NCBI GenBank assembly: GCA_017539165.1 | Contig: JAFYHN010000057.1 | Coordinates: 1-59,921 of the forward strand | Source of the DNA: Eubacterium sp. | Lineage (GTDB): Bacteria; Bacillota; Clostridia; Lachnospirales; Lachnospiraceae | Length of the DNA: 59,921 nucleotides | Direction: 5' to 3' | Shown here: positions 1 to 8,433 of the stretch, piece by piece | Layout of the letters: the number at the start of each line of letters is the position of its first letter | How positions within the stretch are numbered: the first letter of the stretch is position 1 | Translations under genes and position numbers: made by a program | The notes under the pieces: model-generated | Seen by the model: the letters and a program-made list of their open reading frames with translations, nothing else | What the model was told of the DNA's origin: nothing | Databases searched by the model: none

Positions 1-46
1 ATGTTAGATTACTACACCGAAAGGTGTGTTACTTGTTAAGTTGATT

Positions 47-127
47 GAACCGCCGTGTACCGAACGGTACGCACGGTGGTGTGAGAGGTCGGAATTTCTC
101 AATTAAGAGAAATTCCTCCTACTCGAT
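47..127 (+). mobile_element. Group II intron 3' end (domains V and VI)
   Basis: This looks like the last part of a bacterial group II intron whose body and reverse transcriptase lie left of the window. Domain V is visible as the stem ACCGCCGTG (about 49-57) pairing with CACGGTGGT (about 73-81), with an internal CGC triad, a short bulge and an upper TACC/GGTA stem. Domain VI is the perfect hairpin GGAATTTCTC (91-100) / GAGAAATTCC (107-116). It is followed by CTCCTACTCGAT, a typical 3' end of this intron class, so the splice site is probably near 126-127. The short GAAA-capped hairpin at 14-27 probably belongs to distal domain IV. The intron body is not visible, so subclass and activity cannot be judged. 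Confidence 0.85.
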
Positions 128-156
128 TGTAATAGGAAACTACGTTTCTTATTACA
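128..156 (+). repeat. Hairpin repeat, copy 1
   Basis: TGTAATAGGAAAC (128-140) pairs with GTTTCTTATTACA (144-156) around a TAC loop. It lies directly at the 3' exon of the group II intron. The motif recurs at 394-436 and, as a half copy, at 2549-2565. The flanking text (ACATAA, then AAACGCTCTGCCAAGAATG) is also shared with the second copy. Confidence 0.6.
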
Positions 157-275
157 TAAAAAAACGCTCTGCCAAGAATGTTTCACACGAAACTGTACTT
201 TTGGGTTAGTAACATTTTGACAATTCAATTTGTATAATTTTACAGGAATTAATTACCAATAAAAATGACAAAATG

Positions 276-386
276 ATATACATTATGCACTAAAAGATAT
301 TAAAGAATTGTCATATCATACAAAAGAATGGGTGAACACTCGTTATATTTCTCGAATTTGTTACATTGTTAGTGTATTTATATCAT
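276..386 (+). promoter_or_regulatory. Promoter block of the first FN3/DUF4874 gene
   Basis: Two segments are shared with the upstream region of the paralog at 2802: one at 276-299 (ATATACATTATGCACTAA) and one at 357-386, 81 bp later. The second contains a sigma-A-like pair, TTGTTA (358-363), 17 bp, TATCAT (381-386). In the paralog the two segments are also 80 bp apart, so spacing as well as sequence is kept. This supports a real regulatory region with an upstream site for an unknown factor. Confidence 0.6.
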
Positions 387-393
387 GATAGAC

Positions 394-545
394 TTTATTA
401 TGCAGTAGGAAACTGCGTTCCCTACTACATAATAAACGCTCCGCTAAGGATGCGTCTCGGCACTATTGGTAAATAGTTGCCTTTGGCAACACGCGCCTCG
501 CGCGGAGAGTGTCGCAAGCGACACTCTTTGTTCTAGTGGAGGAAC
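394..545 (+). repeat. Hairpin-rich inserted element, copy 2, in the leader
   Basis: TTTATTATG (394-402) pairs with CATAATAAA (428-436) and continues into AGTAGG/CCTACT, giving a hairpin of about 20 bp. Further hairpins follow: GTTGCC/GGCAAC near 476-490 and GAGTGTCGC/GCGACACTC near 506-525. This stretch lies between the promoter block and the start codon at 586 and accounts for the roughly 141 extra bases relative to the paralog. It therefore looks like an insertion that became part of the 5' leader. Nothing coding is seen in 160-585. Confidence 0.55.
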
Positions 546-585
546 TTATAGAGTCTTAAAAATTATAAGAAGGTAGGATAAAACA

Positions 586-2481
586 ATGAAAAAAAAGAGA
601 CTAGTTGCATTATTGCTTGCATTTTTCATGCTGTTTGGGATGAATTGTTTGGAAATTCCAGATGTTATTGCAGCAACAAAGACAATGAACACTACTGAAA
701 AGGTTAAATCCCTAAAAGTAACAAAAAAGGCTGAAAGCACAGTTACGTTAAAGTGGAAAAAGGTCAAAAATGCAGATGGTTACAAAGTTTACAGATCTGT
801 TAAGAAAAGTGCTGGGTACAAGGCGGTTGCTACTTGTAAGTCAGTAAATAAGACATCCGTAAAGATTAAGGGTCTTAAGAGTAATAAAGTTTATTACTTC
901 AAAGTCAGAGCTTATGATAAGGTAGATGGAAAAACAGTTTTTTCTAAGTTCAGTAAAATAGTTAAGGTTAAAACAACTGCAAAGAAGGGGGATAAAACTT
1001 TATCTACAACTTCTGAAAAAACAACTGAACAGGTTACAACTGAAGATAAAAAACCTGTTGAAGATCCAAATAAGTTAGTTGATCACGAGCAGACTATTGA
1101 CCTTACAGAGACAAAGGATACTCTCAATAATCCGGATCAGGGATTCTATAGAACGGTCAGAATAACTGCTGCTCCTGAGGGAAAGAGATTCATATATGGA
1201 GGGATTCCTGATAAAGGGGAATATGATTATGATCTTACTCAAATTGCAAATGGACCAAAGTTTATTCATATAAGAGCAGACCTGAGTCAGTTGTCAGAAA
1301 AGGTAAATGGTGTACAGGATTATGATCTTTCTGCGGACGCACTAGATGATTTTAGTAGTATGCTTAAAGCTGCATATGATGCAGACATAAGTGTAATAAT
1401 AAGATTCTGTTATTGTCCTGATTTTGGAAATGCATCTGATATGGAACCTGATATTTCAAGGATTGAAGGACATATCAAGCAGCTTGGTTCAGTAATCAAT
1501 AATTACCAGGAAACTGTCACTGCAGTTGAAGCTGGAATGGTAGGTCCTTGGGGCGAAATGCATACCAGCAAGATATGTGATAAGTATGCTCCTGAAAATT
1601 TAGCTATTGTTACTGATGTAAATAAAAGAATTATTGATTCCTGGCTTAGTTCTACCGAGGTTATTCCTATTCTAGTAAGAACTCCTTGGAGATTATATAT
1701 GTATAAAAACATGGATAGCGATACAGCTTACAGTACAGTTTCTCTTACAGGAAAAGAAAAGAGACTCGGTGTATACAATGATGCATTTCAGTCAAATGAA
1801 ACAGACACGGGTACATATATATATGGTAGAGACGGAGAAATAAGTTGGATGAAGGAGAATCTGGCAAGTCTTCCTTTCGGAGGAGAGGCTATTGGTCCTG
1901 ATTCTACATATCATGATATCAATAAATGTATTCCAGAAATGAAAAATCTTCATCTTTCATATTTGAACTATGAGTGGAACCAGGATGTAGTCGTAAAAAA
2001 ATGGCAGAATACTCAAAAATATGATCAGACTTGTGGAGACGATTCACTTTATTACGGAGAAACCGCGTATAAGTATATCGAAGATCATATGGGATACAGA
2101 TTTGTTCCAAAAAGTGCGAAACTTTCGTATAACGAAAAGAGAGATTCTCTGAACGTTTCAGTGGGAATAGATAATAAGGGATTCGGTAATCTTACCAAGA
2201 CAAAGAATGTATCTCTTATATTTGTAGAGCTTGATGCGAATGGAAATGAGACAGCGAATAAGTTTGAAGAAACAAATTGTGCATCATATAGTGGAGAAAA
2301 AATCCTGAAAGCATCTATTAGTTTTACTAATAATAAGATTTCAGCTGATAAATCATATAATGTTTATGTTCGACTTGATGATGGAAAAGGACACTACACT
2401 GTAAAGTTTGCTAACAAGCAGTGGAATAACAGCTTAAAGGCAAATAAGATCGGTGTGATAGAAGCAAAGAAAGATAAGTAA
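586..2481 (+). CDS. Secreted FN3 + DUF4874/DUF4832 protein (paralog 1)
   Basis: A 631-aa exported protein. Residues 1-29 form a signal peptide (KKKR, then a hydrophobic core ending near VIAA). Residues about 40-130 are a fibronectin type III domain with the usual W, Y and L pattern. A Thr/Lys/Glu linker (about 131-165) follows. The rest, starting around LNNPDQGFY (about 178), matches the DUF4874 then DUF4832 pair known from secreted proteins of gut and rumen bacteria, proposed to have a glycoside-hydrolase-like barrel. No catalytic role is shown. There is no sorting signal or anchor, so it is probably released or held non-covalently. The start follows AAGGTAGG, and a strong terminator follows the gene. 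The next gene is a clear paralog, so this is a tandem duplication. The function is unknown; carbohydrate binding or processing at the cell surface is my guess. Confidence 0.85.
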   Translation: MKKKRLVALLLAFFMLFGMNCLEIPDVIAATKTMNTTEKVKSLKVTKKAESTVTLKWKKVKNADGYKVYRSVKKSAGYKAVATCKSVNKTSVKIKGLKSNKVYYFKVRAYDKVDGKTVFSKFSKIVKVKTTAKKGDKTLSTTSEKTTEQVTTEDKKPVEDPNKLVDHEQTIDLTETKDTLNNPDQGFYRTVRITAAPEGKRFIYGGIPDKGEYDYDLTQIANGPKFIHIRADLSQLSEKVNGVQDYDLSADALDDFSSMLKAAYDADISVIIRFCYCPDFGNASDMEPDISRIEGHIKQLGSVINNYQETVTAVEAGMVGPWGEMHTSKICDKYAPENLAIVTDVNKRIIDSWLSSTEVIPILVRTPWRLYMYKNMDSDTAYSTVSLTGKEKRLGVYNDAFQSNETDTGTYIYGRDGEISWMKENLASLPFGGEAIGPDSTYHDINKCIPEMKNLHLSYLNYEWNQDVVVKKWQNTQKYDQTCGDDSLYYGETAYKYIEDHMGYRFVPKSAKLSYNEKRDSLNVSVGIDNKGFGNLTKTKNVSLIFVELDANGNETANKFEETNCASYSGEKILKASISFTNNKISADKSYNVYVRLDDGKGHYTVKFANKQWNNSLKANKIGVIEAKKDK

Positions 2482-2510
2482 TAGTTTTTATCAGTTGATA
2501 AGAAACTTTA

Positions 2511-2547
2511 GACCGACTCGGTATTTATTTCCGAGTCGGTTTTTTTC
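2511..2547 (+). terminator. Rho-independent terminator
   Basis: ACCGACTCGG pairs with CCGAGTCGGT around an eight- or nine-base loop and is followed by seven T residues. It separates the two paralogs into individual transcription units. Confidence 0.9.
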
Positions 2548-2548
2548 A

Positions 2549-2743
2549 ATGTAGTAGGAAACTGCGCAACTTGTTAAAATTTGTCATTTATGTCAAATTA
2601 AAGTCTTTAATAAGCGTTAATTATACTGCAATAATATACATTATGCACTAATAGATAGGTAGTATTTGTAACATTGCACTAAATAGAGGGCAGAAATTTG
2701 ATATTTTTGACTATTTGTTACATTGTTAATGGAATTACATCAT
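2549..2743 (+). promoter_or_regulatory. Promoter region of the second FN3/DUF4874 gene
   Basis: It starts with a truncated copy of the hairpin repeat (GTAGTAGGAAACTGCG, 2551-2566). ATATACATTATGCACTAA at 2634-2651 repeats the upstream block of paralog 1, and 80 bp later TTGTTA (2715-2720), 17 bp, CATCAT (2738-2743) repeats its core promoter. Here the start codon follows only about 60 bases downstream, without the inserted hairpins. No gene is seen between 2482 and 2801. Confidence 0.55.
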
Positions 2744-2801
2744 GTTAAAATTTCGACTATGAGAAAAATATATTACTCATAGAGTAATAAGGGAGGTTAA
2801 G

Positions 2802-4682
2802 ATGAAAACAAAGAGACTAGTTGCATTTTTACTAGCTGTTTTTATGACGTTTGTAATGATAAGTTCTAATATACAAACTGTTAATGCAGCAACAGCAGCA
2901 ATGAAAACATCAAGTAAGGTGGAAGGATTAAAGGTTACAGCTAAAACGGAAACTACTATTTCTTTGAAATGGAACAAACTTAAGAATGCAGATGGATATA
3001 AGCTTTATAAATCTGTAAAAAAAGATAGTGGTTATAAAGAATTAGCTACATTAAAGGGACTTAATAAGACAGCAGTAAAGATAAAGAATCTTAAGAGTAA
3101 TAAGGAATATTATTTTAAGGTTAAAGCGTATGACAAGGTAGATGGTAAAACAGTATATTCAAAGTTCAGTAAGATTATAAAGGTAAAAACACCTGCTAAA
3201 AAAACTACAACAGAAAAACCAAAGACAACCGAGCAGCCTAAGACAACCGAACAGCCAAAGACTACTGAGCAGCCAAAACCTGTTGTTAGTGACGATAAGA
3301 TGGTGGATTATAATCAGAGTATTGATTTTTCAGAAAGTAAAGCAACTCTTAATAATCCAGATCAGGGATTTTATTCTTCATACAGATTTTCAGTTACAGC
3401 TGGTGGAAAAAGATTTGTAGTTGGGAATTATGATTCAAATAAATATGATTCTTCTAATATCAAGAACGGACATAAGCTTGTTCAGGTAAGAGTAGATTTA
3501 AGTCAGCTTTCAAGTAAGATAAATGGAAAGCAGGATTATGATCTTTCTGCAGATGCTCTTAATGATCTGAAGACTCTTCTTCAGAATGCATATGATGCAG
3601 ATAAGAGTATAATTATAAGATTCTGTTATGCACCAAATTTTGGTGATAAGACTGATGCAGAGCCAAGTATTGCAAAGATACAGAGACATATCGAACAGCT
3701 TGGACCAGTTCTTACAAAATATCCGGATACAATAACAGCCATTGAAGCTGGTATGCTCGGTCCTTGGGGCGAGATGCATGGCAGTAAGATCTGTGACAGA
3801 TATGATGGAGATATGGCTAAAGTTAAAGAAACAAATAAGATGGTAATTGATGGATGGTTAAATAATACAAAAGATATTCCTATTCTGGTAAGAACTCCAT
3901 GGAGAATATATATGTATTATGATAAAGATAATGCTACATCTTATAAGACTGTTGCACGTTCAGGTAAGGCAACTAGACTTGGATTATATAATGACGCATT
4001 ATTCGCTAGTTCAAGTGATTCAGGTACATATATATATGATAGAAAAAGTGAGATAGACTGGATTTCACAGAATGTAACTAATGTTCCATTTGGTGGTGAA
4101 ACATACAATGCATCGTGTAATCTGCATAAAATTGAGAAGTGTGTTCCTGAAATGTTTAAGACACATCTTTCATATCTTGATTATGAATATGATCAGGCAA
4201 TTGTTGTAACAGAATGGCAGAGTACAAAGTATACAGAAGCTTGTGGTAGCGATAAGCTCTATTATGGCGAAACAGCTTACAAGTATATTGAAGACCATAT
4301 GGGTTACAGATATGTAGCTAAGAGTTCAAAGCTATCATATAATGCAAAGAGAGATAAGCTTAACGTATTAGTAGGACTCGATAATTCAGGATTTGGTAAC
4401 CTCACAAAGTCAAAGCAGGTTTCTCTCGTATTTGTTGAACTTGATGCTAATGGAAAAGAAACATCAACTAAGTTTGAACAGACAAACTGTGCTGAGTTTA
4501 ATGGTGAAAAGACACTGAAGACTTCTCTTGACTTTAAGAATAATCAGATATCAGCAAACAAGTCATATAACGTATATGTTCGTCTTGATAACGGAAGTGG
4601 ACATTATGCAATCAGATTTGCTAATAATCTGTGGAATGATAGTCTTAAGGCTAACAAGATTGGTACTATAAAAGCTAAATAA
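2802..4682 (+). CDS. Secreted FN3 + DUF4874/DUF4832 protein (paralog 2)
   Basis: A 626-aa paralog of the preceding gene with the same order: signal peptide (1 to about 30, ending VNAA), fibronectin type III domain (about 40-130), linker, then DUF4874 and DUF4832. The linker differs: it holds four short TTEQPK-type repeats, a typical flexible wall-spanning or glycosylated spacer. The C-terminal halves are very alike (ETAYKYIEDHMGYR is identical in both), while the region after the linker is more diverged. The ribosome site GGGAGG lies 6-7 bases before ATG. It has its own promoter and terminator, so the two copies can be regulated separately. Function unknown. Confidence 0.85.
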   Translation: MKTKRLVAFLLAVFMTFVMISSNIQTVNAATAAMKTSSKVEGLKVTAKTETTISLKWNKLKNADGYKLYKSVKKDSGYKELATLKGLNKTAVKIKNLKSNKEYYFKVKAYDKVDGKTVYSKFSKIIKVKTPAKKTTTEKPKTTEQPKTTEQPKTTEQPKPVVSDDKMVDYNQSIDFSESKATLNNPDQGFYSSYRFSVTAGGKRFVVGNYDSNKYDSSNIKNGHKLVQVRVDLSQLSSKINGKQDYDLSADALNDLKTLLQNAYDADKSIIIRFCYAPNFGDKTDAEPSIAKIQRHIEQLGPVLTKYPDTITAIEAGMLGPWGEMHGSKICDRYDGDMAKVKETNKMVIDGWLNNTKDIPILVRTPWRIYMYYDKDNATSYKTVARSGKATRLGLYNDALFASSSDSGTYIYDRKSEIDWISQNVTNVPFGGETYNASCNLHKIEKCVPEMFKTHLSYLDYEYDQAIVVTEWQSTKYTEACGSDKLYYGETAYKYIEDHMGYRYVAKSSKLSYNAKRDKLNVLVGLDNSGFGNLTKSKQVSLVFVELDANGKETSTKFEQTNCAEFNGEKTLKTSLDFKNNQISANKSYNVYVRLDNGSGHYAIRFANNLWNDSLKANKIGTIKAK

Positions 4683-4703
4683 GTTACTTAGAATTTATCT
4701 ATA

Positions 4704-4746
4704 TTAAAGCTCATTCTTCTTAATTGGGGAATGGGCTTTAATCTTT
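4704..4746 (+). terminator. Rho-independent terminator
   Basis: AAAGCTCATTC pairs with GGAATGGGCTTT with one wobble, followed by AATCTTTT. It closes the second paralog unit before the ispE operon. Confidence 0.75.
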
Positions 4747-4832
4747 TAAAACTATACAAAGTCAGTTTACCTGTGATAAAATTATAAATGTAGATTTCTA
4801 TATTTTTATCACATAATGACAAGGAAATATTT

Positions 4833-5801
4833 ATGATAACGAAAAATGCTTATGCGAAGGTTAATCTGTCACTTGATATAGTCGGAAGACGAGAAGATGG
4901 CTATCATCTTGTGAGAATGGTTATGCAGTCGCTGGATATAAAAGATATACTTACTTTTGAAAAAAGGATTTCGCCTGTTCCATCATCTGAGGAAGATGAT
5001 GACAGGATTATTATCGAACTGGTTTCAAGCGAAGGCTCAGGAGAGTTTGAATCTAAGAATAATAGTAATTCAGACAAGGATGATCTGGGACGCGTTCCTC
5101 TGGGTAAGGACAATCTCATATATAAGGTAGCAAAGCTTATGCTGGAAAAGTTTGTCTGGCCTGTGGCTCCGAACGAAGGAGTTAAGATAACTCTTGAGAA
5201 GCATATACCTATTGCAGCCGGAATGGCTGGTGGAAGCAGTGATGCTGCGGCTACATTTAAGGGAATAAACGAACTCTTTGGTCTCGGTATCATGGATCAG
5301 GATATGATGGATATGGGTGTAAAGCTTGGTGCGGATATCCCTTATTGTATTATGGGCGGAACAGCCCTTTCCGAAGGAATCGGCGAGGAACTGACAAAGC
5401 TTCCGGATATTCCGGACTGCTTCTTTCTTGTGGCAAAGCCTATTATCTCAGTTTCGACTGCTGAAGCATATGGTGGATATGATAAACTTATGGAAGAATC
5501 CTGCAGAAGCATTAAGCATCCGGATGTGGATGGCCAGGTAGATGCTATCTATGCCGGAGATCTAAAGAGAATTACTGATCTTTTTGCAAATGTACTTGAA
5601 TACGTTACTTCAGATAATCATGCGGAGATTGGAATCCTGGAGAATATCATGATGCAGTGCGGAGCGATAAATGCCATGATGAGTGGAAGTGGTCCGACTG
5701 TATTTGGAATATATGATAACAGAGAAGCTGCTGAGAATGCTGAGAAGAAGCTTCAGGAGACTGGACTCATTGAGAGTACATTTATCACAGTAGCTGTATA
5801 A
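4833..5801 (+). CDS. ispE: 4-diphosphocytidyl-2-C-methyl-D-erythritol kinase
   Basis: Phosphorylates CDP-methylerythritol in the non-mevalonate (MEP) route to isoprenoids. GHMP kinase features are clear: N-terminal AKVNLSLDIVG with DGYH, the glycine-rich ATP motif PIAAGMAGGSSDAA (about 126-138), and C-terminal MSGSGPTVFG. At 322 aa it is longer than usual (about 280-300) because of an acidic, serine-rich insertion at about residues 46-82 in the N-terminal lobe. The ATG follows AAGGAAA. It is the first gene of the run ending with rsmI; tmk follows after 33 bases. Confidence 0.95.
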   Translation: MITKNAYAKVNLSLDIVGRREDGYHLVRMVMQSLDIKDILTFEKRISPVPSSEEDDDRIIIELVSSEGSGEFESKNNSNSDKDDLGRVPLGKDNLIYKVAKLMLEKFVWPVAPNEGVKITLEKHIPIAAGMAGGSSDAAATFKGINELFGLGIMDQDMMDMGVKLGADIPYCIMGGTALSEGIGEELTKLPDIPDCFFLVAKPIISVSTAEAYGGYDKLMEESCRSIKHPDVDGQVDAIYAGDLKRITDLFANVLEYVTSDNHAEIGILENIMMQCGAINAMMSGSGPTVFGIYDNREAAENAEKKLQETGLIESTFITVAV

Positions 5802-5834
5802 CAGCGTCAAATCTAAAATAATAAGGTAGAACAT

Positions 5835-6470
5835 ATGAACAAGGGAATATTCATTACAATGGAAGGTCCGGACGGTTCCGGAAAATCAACTCAGATAGCG
5901 TTACTCAAGGAATATCTTGAGAGTGAAGGCTATGATGTACTGATAACAAGAGAGCCGGGAGGAACTACCATCAGTGAGGCTATACGAGGAATAATACTGA
6001 ACAAGAATTATACGGAAATGTCTCCAGTTACAGAGATGCTTCTCTATGCAAGTGCTAGAGCGCAGTTGATAGCAGAAGTGATTGGTCCGGTACTTGATAG
6101 AGGAGGTGCCGTGATCAGTGACAGGTTCGTAGATTCATCTCTTGTATATCAGGGTATGGCAAGAGGTTTGGGAGTAGATGCAGTATATGAAGTTAACAAA
6201 CAGGCTATAGGAAAATATATGCCTGATGTGACATTTATGCTGGATCTTCCTGCCGAGGTTGGTATCAGCAGAAAGAAGGATCAGAAGGAACTGGATCGAA
6301 TGGAACTTGAGAGTCTGGATTTCCATCGAAAAGTAGCTGAAGGTTACAGGAAGCTTGCGGAGAAGTTTCCTGACAGAATTGAAACCATAGATGCAACACT
6401 TCCTATAGAGCGTATTAGCGATTTGATTAAAGATAGGGTTCGTGTTATACTAAACGATGATGCTTTGTAG
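5835..6470 (+). CDS. tmk: Thymidylate kinase
   Basis: Converts dTMP to dTDP for DNA synthesis. P-loop GPDGSGKST at residues 11-19, the family motif REPGGT at 39-44, and the DR motif in SDRFVDSSLVYQG are all present. The arginine/lysine LID-like stretch near RKKDQKELDRME is also present. Length 211 aa is normal. The next gene is holB, the same tmk-holB-ricT order as in Bacillus. Confidence 0.96.
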   Translation: MNKGIFITMEGPDGSGKSTQIALLKEYLESEGYDVLITREPGGTTISEAIRGIILNKNYTEMSPVTEMLLYASARAQLIAEVIGPVLDRGGAVISDRFVDSSLVYQGMARGLGVDAVYEVNKQAIGKYMPDVTFMLDLPAEVGISRKKDQKELDRMELESLDFHRKVAEGYRKLAEKFPDRIETIDATLPIERISDLIKDRVRVILNDDAL

Positions 6471-6508
6471 GAGTGTCAGGATTCTATGGGGGAAATGGGG
6501 TGACAAAT

Positions 6509-7495
6509 ATGGATTTTAAAAAGATTATCGGACATGAAGAAATAATAAGTCGCTTCAGAAATAATATAGAACAGGGATGCGTTAGTCATGCCTATATTAT
6601 CGGCGGAGAAGAAGGTAGTGGAAAGTATACGCTGGCAAATGCATTTGCAAAAGCGTTACAGTGTGAAGCTGAAGGATCGGAGTCGTGCGGTGAGTGTAAG
6701 TCCTGTAAACAGGCTGAAAGTGGCAATCACCCTGACATAATATATGTTACGCATGAGAAACCGGGATCGATATCGGTAAGTGAGATCCGTGAGCAGGTTG
6801 TCAATTCCATGCAGATCAAGCCATATAATGGCAAGTATAAGATATACATTATCAGAGAAGGCGAGAAGATGACAGAAGAAGCTGAGAATGCTCTTCTGAA
6901 AACTATTGAGGAACCGCCTGAATATGGAATAGTCATTATACTTACAGCGAAGCCGGAGAAACTTCTTCCGACTATCCGCTCAAGATGTATGCTTATCACA
7001 ACTAAGCCTATTAAAGAGAAGGACATTCATGATTATCTCGTAAGTGAGTATGGTGTAGATGAGAAGAAGGCTACATTTGCGATAGAGTATGCGCAGGGTA
7101 ACCTCGGCAAGGCTATCATGCTTGCTACAAATGAAGAATACGAACAACTGATTCAGTCGGTTGTAAAGCTTGAAACGAACATTTACGATATGACAATGGA
7201 TGATATATCCGATGCCATACAGCATTGTTCCAGTTTCCAGATGAATATAAATGATTACCTTGACCTGATGATGATGTGGTACAGGGATATCCTGGTGCTT
7301 AAGGTTACCGGGAATCCGGATAAGATCCTTTTCAAGGAACAGTATCTGACCATAAGAGAACAGGCCAAGTATCTTTCATTTAATGAATTAGAGGAAAAAT
7401 CGCAGTCCATAAAGAGTGCAAAAGAAAGAATAAATGCGAACGCTAATCTTGCGGACATAATGCGTCTGCTTATAATCACACTTAAGCAGAAGTAA
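6509..7495 (+). CDS. holB: DNA polymerase III subunit delta'
   Basis: Clamp-loader subunit that helps place the beta clamp on DNA. The AAA+ fold is seen in the P-loop-like GGEEGSGKYT, a zinc-binding Cys cluster (CGECKSC with an upstream Cys), the sensor segment ALLKTIEEPP, and TIRSRC with the arginine finger. I start at the ATG at 6509 because MDFKKIIGHEEII is the usual beginning and GGGG lies 7-8 bases upstream. A GTG at 6473 would add 12 residues with no family match and no ribosome site. The C-terminal collar domain is complete. It is immediately followed by ricT. Confidence 0.92.
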   Translation: MDFKKIIGHEEIISRFRNNIEQGCVSHAYIIGGEEGSGKYTLANAFAKALQCEAEGSESCGECKSCKQAESGNHPDIIYVTHEKPGSISVSEIREQVVNSMQIKPYNGKYKIYIIREGEKMTEEAENALLKTIEEPPEYGIVIILTAKPEKLLPTIRSRCMLITTKPIKEKDIHDYLVSEYGVDEKKATFAIEYAQGNLGKAIMLATNEEYEQLIQSVVKLETNIYDMTMDDISDAIQHCSSFQMNINDYLDLMMMWYRDILVLKVTGNPDKILFKEQYLTIREQAKYLSFNELEEKSQSIKSAKERINANANLADIMRLLIITLKQK

Positions 7496-7515
7496 ATACA
7501 AGGAGTAACCGGTTA

Positions 7516-8433
7516 ATGAAGGAAGTCATAGGTGTAAGATTCAGACCTAACGGAAAGATATATTTTTTTGATCCGCTGGACATTCACGTTCAGAAGGGAG
7601 AAGATGTAGTTGTTGAGACAGCCAGAGGAGTAGAATATGGCAAATGTGTTCTCGGACGTAGAGTGATAACCGAGCAGAAGAGAATTCAGGGACTGAAGCC
7701 AATCCTCAGAAAGGCAACACCAGAAGATACTGAAAGATACGAAGCAAATAAAGAAAAATCAGAAGATGCATTTAAGCAGTGTCTTAAGAAGATTGACGAA
7801 CACGGACTTAAGATGAAGCTTATCGCAGCTGAATATACATTTGATAACAGTAAAGTACTTTTCTACTTCACAGCTGATGGAAGGGTAGACTTTCGTGAAC
7901 TTGTTCGTGATCTTGCATCAGTATTCAGAACACGTATAGAGCTTAGACAGATCGGTGTCAGAGATGAAGCTAAGATCTCTGGAGGTCTTGGTATGTGTGG
8001 AAGAGAGCTGTGCTGTCACAGTTTCCTTTCGGAATTCATTCCAGTTTCTATCAAGATGGCAAAGGATCAGGGACTTTCTCTTAATCCAACCAAGATATCA
8101 GGTGTTTGTGGAAGACTTATGTGCTGTCTGAAGCATGAGCAGGAAACATATGAATATCTGAACGGAAAGATGCCTGCAGTAGGTGATGAAGTAAAAGCTG
8201 GTGATGGAACAGTCGGAGTAGTGGCAGGAATAAATGTCATGAGACAGACAGTCAGAGTTATCGTTACTGATGAAGAAGGCAACAAGGATGCTGTTGAATA
8301 TAAGGTAGATGATCTAAGATTCAAACCTCGCAAGAAAAAGAAGCAGGAAAAGAAGGAAAACGAAGACGATAAAGAGCTTCGTGCATTGGAAGAGCTTGAA
8401 AAGGAAGATGGCGGAAAGTCAAACTATGAATAA
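7516..8433 (+). CDS. ricT: PSP1-domain protein RicT (YaaT family)
   Basis: In Bacillus RicT works with RicA and RicF, binds [4Fe-4S] clusters, and stimulates RNase Y processing and phosphorelay events. The 305-aa protein has the PSP1 domain and the conserved cysteines: C161, C166 and C167 in MCGRELCC, and C198, C203 and C204 in VCGRLMCC. The C-terminus is a lysine/glutamate-rich tail. AAGGAG lies 11 bases before ATG. The end overlaps the start of trmN6 (ATGAATAA), so translation is probably coupled. The partners RicA and RicF are not in this window. Confidence 0.93.
   Translation: MKEVIGVRFRPNGKIYFFDPLDIHVQKGEDVVVETARGVEYGKCVLGRRVITEQKRIQGLKPILRKATPEDTERYEANKEKSEDAFKQCLKKIDEHGLKMKLIAAEYTFDNSKVLFYFTADGRVDFRELVRDLASVFRTRIELRQIGVRDEAKISGGLGMCGRELCCHSFLSEFIPVSIKMAKDQGLSLNPTKISGVCGRLMCCLKHEQETYEYLNGKMPAVGDEVKAGDGTVGVVAGINVMRQTVRVIVTDEEGNKDAVEYKVDDLRFKPRKKKKQEKKENEDDKELRALEELEKEDGGKSNYE

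Noticed and set aside
4904-5293. 129-codon ORF on the - strand
   Set aside because: Antisense shadow of ispE.
8381-8425. Upstream start for trmN6
   Set aside because: It lies inside ricT, adds residues without family match and has no ribosome site.
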